This document shows positions 18,066 to 27,631 of a stretch of 64,000 nt of DNA, piece after piece. The stretch spans positions 1-64,000 of the forward strand of contig NZ_QRBE01000011.1 in assembly GCF_003363155.1 (NCBI RefSeq), in the 5' to 3' direction. The DNA comes from Dyella monticola (GTDB lineage Bacteria > Pseudomonadota > Gammaproteobacteria > Xanthomonadales > Rhodanobacteraceae). The position numbers and the translations under genes were made by a program. Below the pieces are notes generated by a model. The model was not told the DNA's origin. It did not search any database and saw nothing but the letters and a program-made list of their open reading frames with translations. Every line of letters starts with the position of its first letter. The first letter of the stretch is position 1.

Positions 18066-19259
18066 TCAATGATCCGTATCGAGTACGCGATGCACGTCAT
18101 GCGTCACGAACGGGTTCTCCGGCGAGGGCGGTTCCAGCCAATGCGGACGACTCAAGGTGTGGCGCATGTCGGACAACCCGCTTTGCCAATGCTCGTGCAT
18201 CGTCGCGGCACTGAATTCGTAATCCTTGTAGTGCCCTTCGTAGGGTTTATCACGATAGATCAGATGGATGAGATTGGTAAGGGCGCCGTTGGCATAACGC
18301 TGCGCGCGATGAAAGGCGGGGTTGTCGCGCTTGTCCTGCGGCACCAGCTCCATCAGATCGTGCAATAGACGCTGTTGCTCGCGACTTTGATGCATGTATT
18401 CGGTGACCAGGCGCGTACGGCTGGAATACTGGATGTCCTTCGCACGCTCGGTCACGCTGCCCATGTCGCGCGGCAGCGCTCCAACCGAGCTCCACAGATC
18501 GACTTGAAAAATCAGCGCATCGCGATGCGGCCGCTCGGTCAGCACTTTATAGAGCGGCGTATTGGAGACCATGCCACCATCCCAGTAATACTCGCCATCG
18601 ATTTCCACGGCGGGAAAACCCGGCGGCAACGCACCCGACGCCATGAAATGTTCCGGGCGAAGTTTTCCTTGCTTGTTGTCAAAATAGGCGAAGTTGCCCG
18701 TGCGCACGTTGACCGCCCCGACTGACACGCGCACCGTGCGTGCATCGTTGATGCGGTCGAAATCGACCAGTCGTTCGAGTGTTTCGCGCAACGGCGCGGT
18801 GTCGTACCAGCTTGCAGTGGCCGGCGTGCCGTGCCATTGCAGTATCGGCGGCGGCACGCGCGGCTGGAAGAACCCCGATTGCCCTTCCGTCATCGTGCGC
18901 CACGCCGAAAGAGTGTTCACGCTGTCGCGAAAGATCTGCGGCATCATCAAGCCGTCCGGCCATGGAAACGCAGGACGGCCGGGCCATAAAGCGGACTTGC
19001 AGATGGTGTCCCAGAATTCCGTAAGGCGCTCGACACGATGCTCCGGCGCATTGCCTGCGATGATGGCTGCGTTCAAGGCGCCGATCGAAATGCCGGCGAT
19101 CCAGTTCGGATGCAAACCCGATTCGGCCAGCGCCTGGTAAACGCCGGCCTGGTAAGCACCCAGCGCACCCCCGCCCTGCAGCACCAGTGCAGTGACCTTG
19201 TATTTATCCTGCATCGGGTGATGCGCGACAGCGGTGGATGATGTCTTGGTGGCGGCCAT
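18066..19259 (-). CDS. patatin-like phospholipase, DUF3734 type
   Basis: Serine lipid hydrolase, about 397 residues. The oxyanion motif QGGGALGAYQAG, the nucleophile elbow GISIG and the catalytic Asp in DGGMVSNTPL are intact. The long C-terminal region resembles DUF3734. Proteins of this type often sit with acetoacetate decarboxylase and 3-hydroxybutyrate dehydrogenase and are suspected in polyhydroxybutyrate or membrane-lipid turnover. The start at 19259 lies 9 bases from the adc stop; an extended frame to 19685 is only overlap with adc. Confidence 0.9.
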   Translation of the reverse strand: MAATKTSSTAVAHHPMQDKYKVTALVLQGGGALGAYQAGVYQALAESGLHPNWIAGISIGALNAAIIAGNAPEHRVERLTEFWDTICKSALWPGRPAFPWPDGLMMPQIFRDSVNTLSAWRTMTEGQSGFFQPRVPPPILQWHGTPATASWYDTAPLRETLERLVDFDRINDARTVRVSVGAVNVRTGNFAYFDNKQGKLRPEHFMASGALPPGFPAVEIDGEYYWDGGMVSNTPLYKVLTERPHRDALIFQVDLWSSVGALPRDMGSVTERAKDIQYSSRTRLVTEYMHQSREQQRLLHDLMELVPQDKRDNPAFHRAQRYANGALTNLIHLIYRDKPYEGHYKDYEFSAATMHEHWQSGLSDMRHTLSRPHWLEPPSPENPFVTHDVHRVLDTDH

Positions 19260-19267
19260 ACAGGCTC

Positions 19268-20017
19268 CTAAGCATTCTTCTCGTCGAGGTAGTCGTAAAC
19301 GACCGTACCCAGGTCGAGCGTGAGATCGGTAATGTAATGCACCGCCGATTCCACCTTGAGCACTGGCAAATCGGCCACCGGCGCCAGCGCATGCGGATGC
19401 AGCTCCAGCGAAGAGGGGCCCGTCCAGGCGCCCCTGAGGGTGACGTTGGTCGTGTAATAGCGCACCAGCTCGCAGATACGCGGCGTACCATCCACGTGCG
19501 GGATGATCTTCAACAGAAAACTCGGCGCGGCCAGGCCAGCGAGGATCGCATCGGCATCGGCCGCACGATGCTTGAAGCCCATGGTCGCCTTGGCCACACG
19601 CACCTTGCCGTAATCGAGCGTGCCGACCAATGTGTCGATCTCGGTTTCCAGCACGGGCGTGGCGAGCTTTTTCGGAAAACCCCACAATTCACGACCACCG
19701 GCGATCGGCGGATGATCGTTGAGATACATCGCATGCACGTAGCCGCCACGCTGGCCGCGGAAACTCACCGGAATCACTTGCCCCGATTCGGTGTAGTCGC
19801 CGAAGCCGGTGGAATCGGGCATGCGGATGAATTCGTACTTCACCAGCGGCTCGGTGACTTCCAGCGGCTCGGGCACGACTTCGCGCAGCGCATCCATGTC
19901 GGTGCGATAGGTGATGACGAGAAATTCGCGATTGATGAAACGATACGGGCCCTTGGGAAAGGCGGGGCTCGTCAGAGGCATGGCGAAGGCGTTCGCTTTG
20001 ACGTCGGCGATTTTCAC
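19268..20017 (-). CDS. adc: acetoacetate decarboxylase family protein
   Basis: Probably decarboxylates acetoacetate to acetone. It has 249 residues. The family motif ELWGFPKKL holds the Schiff-base lysine. A GTG at 20017 is chosen as start because AAAGGA lies 7 bases upstream and the protein then begins [11 protein letters not shown] as in relatives. An ATG further upstream would put translation inside a REP-like palindrome. It is sandwiched between the patatin and 3-hydroxybutyrate dehydrogenase genes. Confidence 0.9.
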   Translation of the reverse strand: MKIADVKANAFAMPLTSPAFPKGPYRFINREFLVITYRTDMDALREVVPEPLEVTEPLVKYEFIRMPDSTGFGDYTESGQVIPVSFRGQRGGYVHAMYLNDHPPIAGGRELWGFPKKLATPVLETEIDTLVGTLDYGKVRVAKATMGFKHRAADADAILAGLAAPSFLLKIIPHVDGTPRICELVRYYTTNVTLRGAWTGPSSLELHPHALAPVADLPVLKVESAVHYITDLTLDLGTVVYDYLDEKNA

Positions 20018-20057
20018 TTTCGGATCCTTTTCTGGTATTGGCCCTTTCTGCAGCTTC

Positions 20058-20156
20058 CTTACATTGCCGTCATTCCCGCGAAAGCGGGAATCCATCTTAG
20101 CGTTTGCACCAGAGCAAGATGGATTCCCGCTTTCGCGGGAATGACGGCAATGTAAG
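20058..20156. repeat. 41-bp perfect inverted repeat (REPIN-like)
   Basis: Arms at 20058-20098 and 20116-20156 are perfect inverted copies with a 17-base spacer. Each arm contains its own small palindrome (TTCCCGCGAAAGCGGGAA). Two REP-like units in inverted order match the REPIN layout. It lies between bdhA and adc and could stop or stabilise the shared transcript. Confidence 0.9.
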
Positions 20157-20186
20157 GGGCAGCGCTTAAGAGCGACAAAGAAAGCC

Positions 20187-20987
20187 TTACTGCATGTACC
20201 AGCCGTGGCTCACCACAATGCTTTGACCCGTCAACGCCGCGCTCGGGAATGCCGCCAGGAACAGCGCCGTCTGCGCGATGTCCTCGACCGTGGTGAACAC
20301 GCCATCCACAGTGTCTTTCAACATCACATTCTTGATCACATCGTCTTCGCTGATGCCCAGTTCCTTGGCTTGCTCGGGAATCTGCTTTTCCACCAGAGGC
20401 GTGCGCACGAAACCCGGGCAGATCACATGCGAGCGAACGTTATGCGCCGCACCCTCTTTGGCCAGCGTGCGCGCAAGACCCAGCAGGCCGTGCTTGGCAG
20501 TGACGTAGGCGGACTTCAGCTTGGACGCTTCGTGCGAATGCACCGAACCCATGTAGATCACGGTGCCGCCCCGGCTCTTGCCGGCACCGTCGTCTTTGTA
20601 CATGTGCTTGAGCGCGGCCTTGGTGGTGAGGAAGCCGCCATCGAGATGGATTGCCAGCATTTTTTTCCAATCGGCGAAAGCGAACTGGTCGATCGGATTG
20701 ATGATCTGCACGCCAGCATTGGAAATAAGCACGTCCAGACTGCCGAAGGTTTGCACGGTTTTGTCCGTGCCCGCGTTTACCGCCTCTTCGTTGGTGACAT
20801 CCATGGCAATGCCGATGGCCTTTCCGCCGACTGCCTTGATTTCCGCCGCCGCGGCATCCGCTGCTTGCTGATTGATGTCAGCGATCGCCACTGCCGCACC
20901 GTTCTTTGCGTAAAGTTCGGCGATCGCTTTGCCCAGGCCGCTAGCTGCGCCTGTGATCAATGCAACCTTGCCGTCGAGACTTGCCAT
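20187..20987 (-). CDS. bdhA: 3-hydroxybutyrate dehydrogenase (SDR)
   Basis: Oxidises D-3-hydroxybutyrate to acetoacetate with NAD. It has 266 residues. The classical short-chain dehydrogenase layout is present: TGAASGLG cofactor loop, NAG motif (SNAGVQ), and catalytic Ser/Tyr/Lys in [20 protein letters not shown]. The C-terminus [13 protein letters not shown] is typical of 3-hydroxybutyrate dehydrogenases. Product and substrate fit the adjacent acetoacetate decarboxylase and patatin-like hydrolase. Confidence 0.92.
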   Translation of the reverse strand: MASLDGKVALITGAASGLGKAIAELYAKNGAAVAIADINQQAADAAAAEIKAVGGKAIGIAMDVTNEEAVNAGTDKTVQTFGSLDVLISNAGVQIINPIDQFAFADWKKMLAIHLDGGFLTTKAALKHMYKDDGAGKSRGGTVIYMGSVHSHEASKLKSAYVTAKHGLLGLARTLAKEGAAHNVRSHVICPGFVRTPLVEKQIPEQAKELGISEDDVIKNVMLKDTVDGVFTTVEDIAQTALFLAAFPSAALTGQSIVVSHGWYMQ

Positions 20988-21083
20988 GTGCCACTCCTTC
21001 GGGTGAGGGAAAGATGCAAGGGCGGCACATTGGTTGCCGTGGAAAGTTTCGACACGCTGTCGAAACTTTCCCAGGCAATGTCG

Positions 21084-22973
21084 CTAACGCACGCCCTCAG
21101 AGAGGTAGGTATAGCCGGTCAAGCCTTCATTCAATGTTACAAACAGGCTTTCCGCCTGTTCGCCAGTCATACCCGCTGCAGCAATGCGTTCACGATAGCT
21201 GCGGCGAAGCGCCTCCAGGTCGTAGCCGACGTAATCGAGCATCAGGTCGGTGGTATCGCCGCGACGCTGGTGGGCAAACACATAGCTGTCGCCTTGCACG
21301 CGCACGTTTACAGCGTCGGTATCGCCAAACAGGTTGTGGATATCGCCCAACGTTTCCTGATACGCGCCGACCATGAAGATGCCCAGCCGATACGACTCGC
21401 CATCCTCCAACGCATGTAGAGGCAGGCTTACGTCAACACCTTCAGCATCGACGTAATGATCAATGCGTCCATCCGAATCGCAGGTGAGATCGACCAGCAC
21501 ACCACGCCGCGAAGGGCGCTCGTGCAAACGTGCGATGGGTGCAATGGGGAAGATCTGATCGATCGCCCACACATCCGGCACCGATTCGAACACGGAGAAG
21601 TTGACGAAATACTTGTCGACCAGTTTTTCGTCGAGTTCGTCCAGCGCTTGGCGATGCGCACGCTCGGCCGGCAACAGGCGCGCACGTACCGCGTCGGCAA
21701 TGGCGTAATAGAGATCGTCCAGCCGCGCGCGCGCAGCCAGCGACAACTGCCCCAGCGCGTACAACGTCTGGCCTTCGAGCAGGTGATGCTGCGCTTCGTG
21801 GAACAGTTCCAGCGGCGGGCGCGAATCCAGTTCATCGTGCACTTCGCGCAAATGACGCAGCACCGCCGGCTCATTATTCTCGATGGGCGCAAGACTGCCG
21901 ACAGGCACCGATTCCACTTCGCTCACGTTCACCACCATCACGGCGTGATGCGCGGTCATCGCGCGACCGGCTTCGGTAATGATGTGCGGCGCCTTCAGCC
22001 CTTCGGCTTCCACCGCTTCAGCCAGTGATTGCACGATCGTGGCGGCGTACTGCTCCAGCGAATAATTGATCGAGTTATGGCTGCGCGAGCGCGAACCTTC
22101 GTAATCCACGCCCAGGCCGCCCCCCACATCGACGATATCCAGCGGCACGCCCATGCGCCTGAGTTCCACGAAATAGCGCGTGGCCTCGCGCATGCCGTTG
22201 GCGATGTCGCGCACATTGGAAATCTGCGACCCCATATGGAAATGCTGCAACTTCAACGTGTGCTTCAAGCCGGCCTGTTCCAGGCGTGTCACCAGATTCA
22301 GCACCTGTGCCGGCGAGAGCCCGAATTTGCCTTTGTCGCCGCCGGTGTTCTGCCATTTGCCCGCGCCAATGGATGCCAGGCGCACGCGCACGCCGAGCAG
22401 CGGCTCCACGTTCAAGGCGTTGGCTTCGGCGATTACATGATCGAGTTCGGACAGCTTCTCGATCACGATATGGATGCGCAGGCCGAGCTTGCGGCCAATC
22501 AATGCAAGGCGGATGTATTGGCGATCCTTGTAGCCGTTGCAGATCACGATGGAACCGGGCCGCGCCATCGCCAGCACGGCCATCAGCTCGGGCTTGGAGC
22601 CTGCCTCCAATCCGAAACCGTGCGCGCCGGCGGCCACCAATTCGGCCACCACGCCACGCTGCTGGTTCACCTTGATCGGATAGACGGCCGTATAGCCGCC
22701 CGCGTAATGCCATTCGCCGATGGCCTTGGCGAATGCGCCCTGCAAGCGCGCAAGACGGTTGGCGAGGATGTCCGGAAAGCGCACCAGCAGCGGCAGACGC
22801 AGGCCATCGGCACGCGCGCGTTCGACGATATCGGGAAGTGAAAAAGCAGGGCCGTTCGGCCCTTGAGGGCGGATCACGATATGGCCGCCCTCGTTCACAT
22901 CCACATAGCCGTCGCCCCAGTGAGGCACGGCATAGGTGTGGCGGGCGGCATCGATGTTCCAGGCATTCGCCAT
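21084..22973 (-). CDS. speA: biosynthetic arginine decarboxylase
   Basis: PLP enzyme converting arginine to agmatine, the first step of putrescine and spermidine synthesis. It has 629 residues. The PLP lysine lies in YPIKVNQQ, and the glycine-rich phosphate loop is DVGGGLGVDYEG. The C-terminus carries the conserved Cys motif TCDSDGRID. It is divergent from speE, with about 350 bases and a palindrome between them. Confidence 0.95.
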   Translation of the reverse strand: MANAWNIDAARHTYAVPHWGDGYVDVNEGGHIVIRPQGPNGPAFSLPDIVERARADGLRLPLLVRFPDILANRLARLQGAFAKAIGEWHYAGGYTAVYPIKVNQQRGVVAELVAAGAHGFGLEAGSKPELMAVLAMARPGSIVICNGYKDRQYIRLALIGRKLGLRIHIVIEKLSELDHVIAEANALNVEPLLGVRVRLASIGAGKWQNTGGDKGKFGLSPAQVLNLVTRLEQAGLKHTLKLQHFHMGSQISNVRDIANGMREATRYFVELRRMGVPLDIVDVGGGLGVDYEGSRSRSHNSINYSLEQYAATIVQSLAEAVEAEGLKAPHIITEAGRAMTAHHAVMVVNVSEVESVPVGSLAPIENNEPAVLRHLREVHDELDSRPPLELFHEAQHHLLEGQTLYALGQLSLAARARLDDLYYAIADAVRARLLPAERAHRQALDELDEKLVDKYFVNFSVFESVPDVWAIDQIFPIAPIARLHERPSRRGVLVDLTCDSDGRIDHYVDAEGVDVSLPLHALEDGESYRLGIFMVGAYQETLGDIHNLFGDTDAVNVRVQGDSYVFAHQRRGDTTDLMLDYVGYDLEALRRSYRERIAAAGMTGEQAESLFVTLNEGLTGYTYLSEGVR

Positions 22974-23325
22974 GTGACGGAATCTCCTTGTAGGGGACGA
23001 CGTCGTCGCAGCGGCGGAGCCTTGACGAACGACTCAGCCGGCCGGAAGCCTCGCACGCCGCGGGGCCGGAAGAGCTTGACGGGCGGCCGGAGCTGGCAAC
23101 CCGAACGCGTAGTGTAACGGCCCGCTGCGACAATTTGAGGTCATGCGTGCTTGCATCCCGGTCGCCCCGGCGAAAGCCGGGGTCCAGCGACGTTCATAAC
23201 TGGGCCCCGGCTTTCGCCGGGGCAACGGGGATGCGATGACATGGATTGGCGGCCAATTACGGCTCGACCCTGACTTGCCGCTACAATTGCCCCTCTTTAT
23301 CGACGCTCTTTAGGATCCCTCTCTC
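22974..23325. other. spacer between speA and speE with inverted repeat
   Basis: Holds both promoters of two divergent polyamine genes. GCCCCGGCGAAAGCCGGGG at 23164-23182 and its inverted copy at 23205-23223 form a 19-bp REP-like pair whose core (CCGGCGAAAGCCGG) recalls the 20.1 kb repeat. No gene is seen. A weak purine tract precedes the speE ATG. Confidence 0.75.
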
Positions 23326-24177
23326 ATGTCGCAGCCCACCTGGTTCACCGAAGCCCACCAGGCGTCCGGTTCCTCCATCGGTTATCGCGTTGAAAAGCTG
23401 CTGCATGCCGAGAAAACCCCGTTCCAGACCATCGAGATCTACCAGACCACCGACTGGGGCAACCTGATGGTGATCGACGGCTGCGTGATGCTGACCAGCC
23501 GCGACAACTTCCTCTATCACGAGATGATGACCCACCCGGCGCTGTTCACCCATGCGCGCGCCAAGCGCGTGGTGATCATCGGCGGCGGCGACTGCGGCAC
23601 GCTGCGCGAAGTGCTCAAGCATGAGGAAGTGGAGCACGCCGCGCAGGTGGAGATCGACGAACGCGTCACGCGCCTGGCCGAGCAGTATTTCCCGGAATTG
23701 TGCGAATCCAACCACGATCCGCGCGCGGAGCTGCTGTTCATCGACGGCATCAAGTACATGGCCGAGGCGGAGCCCGAATCGCTGGATCTGATCATCGTCG
23801 ATTCCACCGACCCAGTAGGGCCGGCCGAAGGCCTGTTCAACGCGGCCTTCTACACCAGCTGCTACAAGGCGCTGCGTCACGGCGGCATCCTGGTGCAGCA
23901 GAGCGAATCGCCGCTGGCGCACGTCGAACTGATCAAATCGATGCGCGCCGCGATGCGCACGGCCGGTTTCAGCGCGGTCAAAACGCTGCCGTTCCCGCAG
24001 CCGTGCTACCCCACCGGCTGGTGGAGCTGCACGATGGCGCGCAAAGGCGGCGATCTGGCCGGGTTCCGCGAGCGCGGTGCGCTCAGCAAGAACTTCGCCA
24101 CGCGCTACTACAACGCCGAAGTGCACAAAGGCGCGCTGGCCGTACCGGAATTCATGCGCGAAGCGCTCGGGGACTAA
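23326..24177 (+). CDS. speE: spermidine synthase
   Basis: Transfers aminopropyl from decarboxylated S-adenosylmethionine to putrescine. It has 283 residues. The nucleotide-binding GGGDCGTLREVLKH, the acidic catalytic region DSTDPVGPAEGLF and QSESP match the family. It pairs functionally with speA to the left. Confidence 0.96.
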   Translation: MSQPTWFTEAHQASGSSIGYRVEKLLHAEKTPFQTIEIYQTTDWGNLMVIDGCVMLTSRDNFLYHEMMTHPALFTHARAKRVVIIGGGDCGTLREVLKHEEVEHAAQVEIDERVTRLAEQYFPELCESNHDPRAELLFIDGIKYMAEAEPESLDLIIVDSTDPVGPAEGLFNAAFYTSCYKALRHGGILVQQSESPLAHVELIKSMRAAMRTAGFSAVKTLPFPQPCYPTGWWSCTMARKGGDLAGFRERGALSKNFATRYYNAEVHKGALAVPEFMREALGD

Positions 24178-24216
24178 AGCGCGGGGAACGGGCGGATCAT
24201 CGCCGTTCCCAAGCCC

Positions 24217-24417
24217 TCAGAAAATCCGGCTGCGCACTTTCGGCAGCAACACGATAACGAGGGTGGCGAGCGGACCGAACACCAGCGACAGCAGGAACCA
24301 CAGCAGGCCGTTTCGGTTCTTGCCCTGCGCCAGGCCGGCATTGATCAAGGCTAACGTGCCCCACCCGACGAACCACGGGGCAGCATTCGCTTGGGTCAGC
24401 ATCGAAAACGACTCCAC
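24217..24417 (-). CDS. small hydrophobic membrane protein
   Basis: Protein of 66 residues read from a GTG at 24417; AGGAG sits 6 bases upstream and supports the start. It has two hydrophobic stretches (about residues 14-28 and 38-60) and a basic C-terminus, so it is an inner-membrane peptide. Family unknown. It is convergent with speE. Confidence 0.6.
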   Translation of the reverse strand: MESFSMLTQANAAPWFVGWGTLALINAGLAQGKNRNGLLWFLLSLVFGPLATLVIVLLPKVRSRIF

Positions 24418-24585
24418 AGCTTTCTCCTGTGTACCTCACGGGCGAGCGGTCATGCATGCTACAGGAGCTTTGTGCGGCATGCCCATGTTCCCGTTCCCGA
24501 AAAAAAACTGCGGAATTTCCGTTCAGAACCACCTCAAACCGGTCCAGCTATGCTGACCGCTTTTATGACCGTTGGAGCAGCCCCC

Positions 24586-25608
24586 ATGCGCGGATGGCGC
24601 ACTCTTGCCCTTATTACTGCGGTTTGCACGTTCGGCGCTACCGCCACCGCCGCAGGCCCGCAAGCGACACCCGATGCCGCCAAAACCTCGCAGGGCCGCC
24701 AAAAAGCCCTGCTCGCCTTCCAGAGCGACCTGGTCAGCGTGCTCGCCCCCAGTGGCGATGCTGACCGCCTGCTCGCCGCCGCCCTGTTGGCCCGCCCGCT
24801 GCCCAACCCCGGCAAATTGAGCAACTTCCACAGCCTGATCGAACGCGCCGCGCACGCTGACGACGCCGGCCCCGCCGTGAATTGGGCACGCCTCGCCGAT
24901 TGCGACCCCGGCGCCCACGCCTGCCCCAACAGCACTGCCCTGACCCAACTCGTGCAGCAGGCACCGGACAACGCTGCCGTGTGGTTGGTGAAATTGAGCC
25001 AGGACGTCAATACGCTGAAAAAAGACGATGCCCGGCAGGATCTGGCCAAGGCCGCGTCCGCCCAGTTGTATGACGACTACAGCGGTGTCGCCCTGAAGGT
25101 GCTGGCCAACGGAGCCACCCTGCTGCCGCCGCCGAGCGCCACGCTGGACCCCAATTCCGCCGCCGGCGCCAACGGCGTGCAGGCGCTGATCGTGTTCAGC
25201 ACCGCCGCCGGCATGCCGCAGCCGGCCCTGCGCGATACCGCCGCCTATTGCGCCGAGCAGGCGCCCAAGGATGCTTCGGTCAAGGATGATTGCCTGAAAC
25301 TGGGCAAGATCCTGGAATGGGGTTCCAGCCCACTTGCGCGCTCGCTCGGCCTGCATCTGCGCGAGGTGCTCAACACCGATCCGGCGCAGCAGCAGGATGC
25401 GCAGAACGCCCGCCTCAACCTGGTCTGGCAGGTGCAGAACTTTGCCGAACTGTCGCTGCGCGCGCAGAACGACAAGGCACGCGCGCAGCATCTGCTGGCG
25501 CTGGCGCGCAGTGGCGGCACCCAGATGAGCATGGTGCTGGCCGCCCTGCACGACGATGGCATTCCCACCGACGCACCCGCGGGCTGGCAGCCGCACAAAG
25601 CGCAATGA
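24586..25608 (+). CDS. secreted or periplasmic protein of unknown function
   Basis: About 340 residues. The ATG at 24586 is preferred because GGAG lies 9 bases upstream and MRGWRTLALITAVCTFGATA is then a clean signal peptide; earlier in-frame ATGs at 24550 and 24565 would mask it. The mature protein is Ala/Leu-rich and helical with six or so Cys, suggesting stacked helical (TPR/Sel1-like) repeats, but no specific repeat is certain. Transcribed alone before the ParA gene. Confidence 0.8.
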   Translation: MRGWRTLALITAVCTFGATATAAGPQATPDAAKTSQGRQKALLAFQSDLVSVLAPSGDADRLLAAALLARPLPNPGKLSNFHSLIERAAHADDAGPAVNWARLADCDPGAHACPNSTALTQLVQQAPDNAAVWLVKLSQDVNTLKKDDARQDLAKAASAQLYDDYSGVALKVLANGATLLPPPSATLDPNSAAGANGVQALIVFSTAAGMPQPALRDTAAYCAEQAPKDASVKDDCLKLGKILEWGSSPLARSLGLHLREVLNTDPAQQQDAQNARLNLVWQVQNFAELSLRAQNDKARAQHLLALARSGGTQMSMVLAALHDDGIPTDAPAGWQPHKAQ

Positions 25609-25713
25609 CGATGCCCATGGGGCGAGCGGTCGGTACTTACGCCCTCGCCCCTGTTCCTAAAACCCCGTCCCCCCGCTAACCTTGACCCCACCTCACTCCA
25701 TTAGGGGTAACCG

Positions 25714-26346
25714 ATGCTTACGGTGCTGGTAGCAAGCAGCAAGGGCGGTTGCGGCAAGAGCACGCTGGTCACCCAGCTCGCTTCGCACTGGGCCCAGGAC
25801 GGCAAGCGCACCGCCATTGTCGATGGCGACCCGCAAGGCTCCAGCTATCGCTGGGCCAGCCTCCGACCGGACAACGTCCCGGGCGTACTGGCCATGGAGG
25901 GTGGCCGCCGCTCTCTGGAAAAACTTCCCGAAGATACCGATCGCGTGCTGGTAGACACCGCCGCCGGCTCGCACGAACGGGAATTGGAGCCTTATCTGGA
26001 ACAGGCCGACATGGTGCTGGTGCCGGTGTTGCCCTCCTCCTTCGACATGCATGCCACGCTGAATTTTCTGCGGCACCTGCGCAGCATCAGCCGCGTCAAG
26101 CGTGGCAAGCTGCCGGTCGCCCTGGTCGGCAATCGACTCAAACCATGGACCCATGCAAGCCAGGAGGCCATCGCGCAACTGGCCGAGGAAGCACCCTTTC
26201 CCGTGGTGGCGCAACTGCGTGACACCCAGGCCTATGTGCTGCTTACCTCGCTGGGCAAAGGCATTTTCGATTACGGATCCGAACAGGTACGCGGCCATCA
26301 GCAGGATTGGACGCCGCTACTGCGATGGATCAAACGACAACACTGA
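25714..26346 (+). CDS. ParA/MinD-type ATPase
   Basis: Protein of 210 residues with a deviant Walker A motif SSKGGCGKST at the N-terminus, DGDPQGSS (A' motif) and DTAAG (Walker B region). These are hallmarks of ParA-like P-loop ATPases. There is no ParB or centromere-like partner next to it, so it is not the chromosome partition ParA. It may position another complex. The ATG lies 12 bases past TTAGGGG. Confidence 0.85.
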   Translation: MLTVLVASSKGGCGKSTLVTQLASHWAQDGKRTAIVDGDPQGSSYRWASLRPDNVPGVLAMEGGRRSLEKLPEDTDRVLVDTAAGSHERELEPYLEQADMVLVPVLPSSFDMHATLNFLRHLRSISRVKRGKLPVALVGNRLKPWTHASQEAIAQLAEEAPFPVVAQLRDTQAYVLLTSLGKGIFDYGSEQVRGHQQDWTPLLRWIKRQH

Positions 26347-26393
26347 TGGCCGTTCCGGTACAACCGAACCGGCCTCGAGGAGAACACACCGTC

Positions 26394-26867
26394 ATGCATG
26401 AACTGATCCTGTTGCGACACGCCGAGGCCCAACCCGCCCCACCCGGCGGTGACGACGATGTGCGTCGTCTGAGCGGCCGCGGCGAACAGGAAGCGCGCGC
26501 GGCAGGTACATGGCTCAGGAAGCATCAAAAGCAACCCGATCGCGTGCTGTGCTCACCCTCCGAACGCACCTGCGCCACGGCCTCGCTCGCGCTCGGTGAG
26601 CTCGATCGCATGCCGACGATGCAGATGGCGCCGGAAATCTACAACGCCACGCCCGGCGAGCTGCTCGCGCTGCTGGACCAGCATGAAGATGCCAACACCG
26701 TCATGCTGGTCGGCCACAACCCCGGCATCGAGCGCCTGGTGGCGCTGCTGGTGGAAGGCCGTTCGGATGAATTTCGCGGCATGCCACCGGCCGGATTGGC
26801 CGTGCTTCACTTCGATGGCTCGCTGGAACCGGGCAACGCACGACTGGATGCGTTCTGGTCCCCATGA
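26394..26867 (+). CDS. sixA: SixA-type phosphohistidine phosphatase
   Basis: Histidine-phosphatase (phosphoglycerate mutase fold) protein, 157 residues. The catalytic RHG-type motif LLRHAEA begins it, and GHNPGIERL holds the second histidine. SixA dephosphorylates His-phosphorylated signalling proteins. The start at 26394 follows GAGGAGAA. Its stop overlaps the ATG of the YceI gene (ATGA). Confidence 0.88.
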   Translation: MHELILLRHAEAQPAPPGGDDDVRRLSGRGEQEARAAGTWLRKHQKQPDRVLCSPSERTCATASLALGELDRMPTMQMAPEIYNATPGELLALLDQHEDANTVMLVGHNPGIERLVALLVEGRSDEFRGMPPAGLAVLHFDGSLEPGNARLDAFWSP

Positions 26868-27463
26868 GGTTTTGCAACGCGCCGCGTAAACGACCCTGGC
26901 GGCGCATCGTTCCCTTGCTTTTATGGTTGCCGCTGCCGCTTCTGGCGGCAAACAGTGACACCGACTATCGCATCGACCCGGGCGCATCGCAGGCGGCGTT
27001 CCACCTGCGCGTGTTCTGGGTGGACAGCGTCAACGGCCATTTCACGCACGTCGATGGCGACATGCTGCCCGGCCCGCATCCAGCAAGCTGGGTGGTAAAT
27101 GCCACCATTCCCGTCGATAGCGTTGCCATGTCATCGACGCACCTGCGCCAATGGGTGCTCGATCGCTCCTTCTTCGATGCCAAAGATCATCCGACCATCC
27201 ACTTCGTTTCCGACCCGATCGCGCAAAGCGCGTTGGATGACGGCGGTACGCTCACCGGCTATCTGACCCTGCGCGGCATTACCGCACCGATTCGCTTCGC
27301 CGTGGAACCGATGCATTGTGAGCAATCCGTCAGCGCACCGTGCACGATCGTCCTGCATGGCGACCTGCATCGCAGCACCTTTGGCATGACCAGCGATCGC
27401 GTGGCACTTTCCGATAGCGTCCAGCTGAATCTCAGCATCACACTTCAACGCGAAACTCGCTAA
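26864..27463 (+). CDS. YceI family periplasmic protein
   Basis: Lipocalin-like beta-barrel protein of 199 residues, thought to bind isoprenoid or other lipids. A basic N-terminus and hydrophobic signal (about 8-27) lead into the typical opening DYRIDPGASQAAFHLRVFW. The motif FFDAKDHPTIHF is characteristic. Translationally coupled to sixA. Confidence 0.9.
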   Translation: MRFCNAPRKRPWRRIVPLLLWLPLPLLAANSDTDYRIDPGASQAAFHLRVFWVDSVNGHFTHVDGDMLPGPHPASWVVNATIPVDSVAMSSTHLRQWVLDRSFFDAKDHPTIHFVSDPIAQSALDDGGTLTGYLTLRGITAPIRFAVEPMHCEQSVSAPCTIVLHGDLHRSTFGMTSDRVALSDSVQLNLSITLQRETR

Positions 27464-27631
27464 ACGAAGGTTATGATGTGCCCGCTCGATGACCTGCAGG
27501 CCGCAGGTTCCGTTTGCATGCAATCAGGAGTGTGAACGATATGTGGAATTATCGGCGGACGGCTATTCAGACACCCGGTCCGATGGCAACCTTCGCGCGC
27601 ATGCAGCAGGTGCGGTGACCGAGTTCACTGC

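Noticed and set aside
19260-19685. N-terminal extension of the patatin gene
   Set aside because: It overlaps the acetoacetate decarboxylase gene completely and has no homology.
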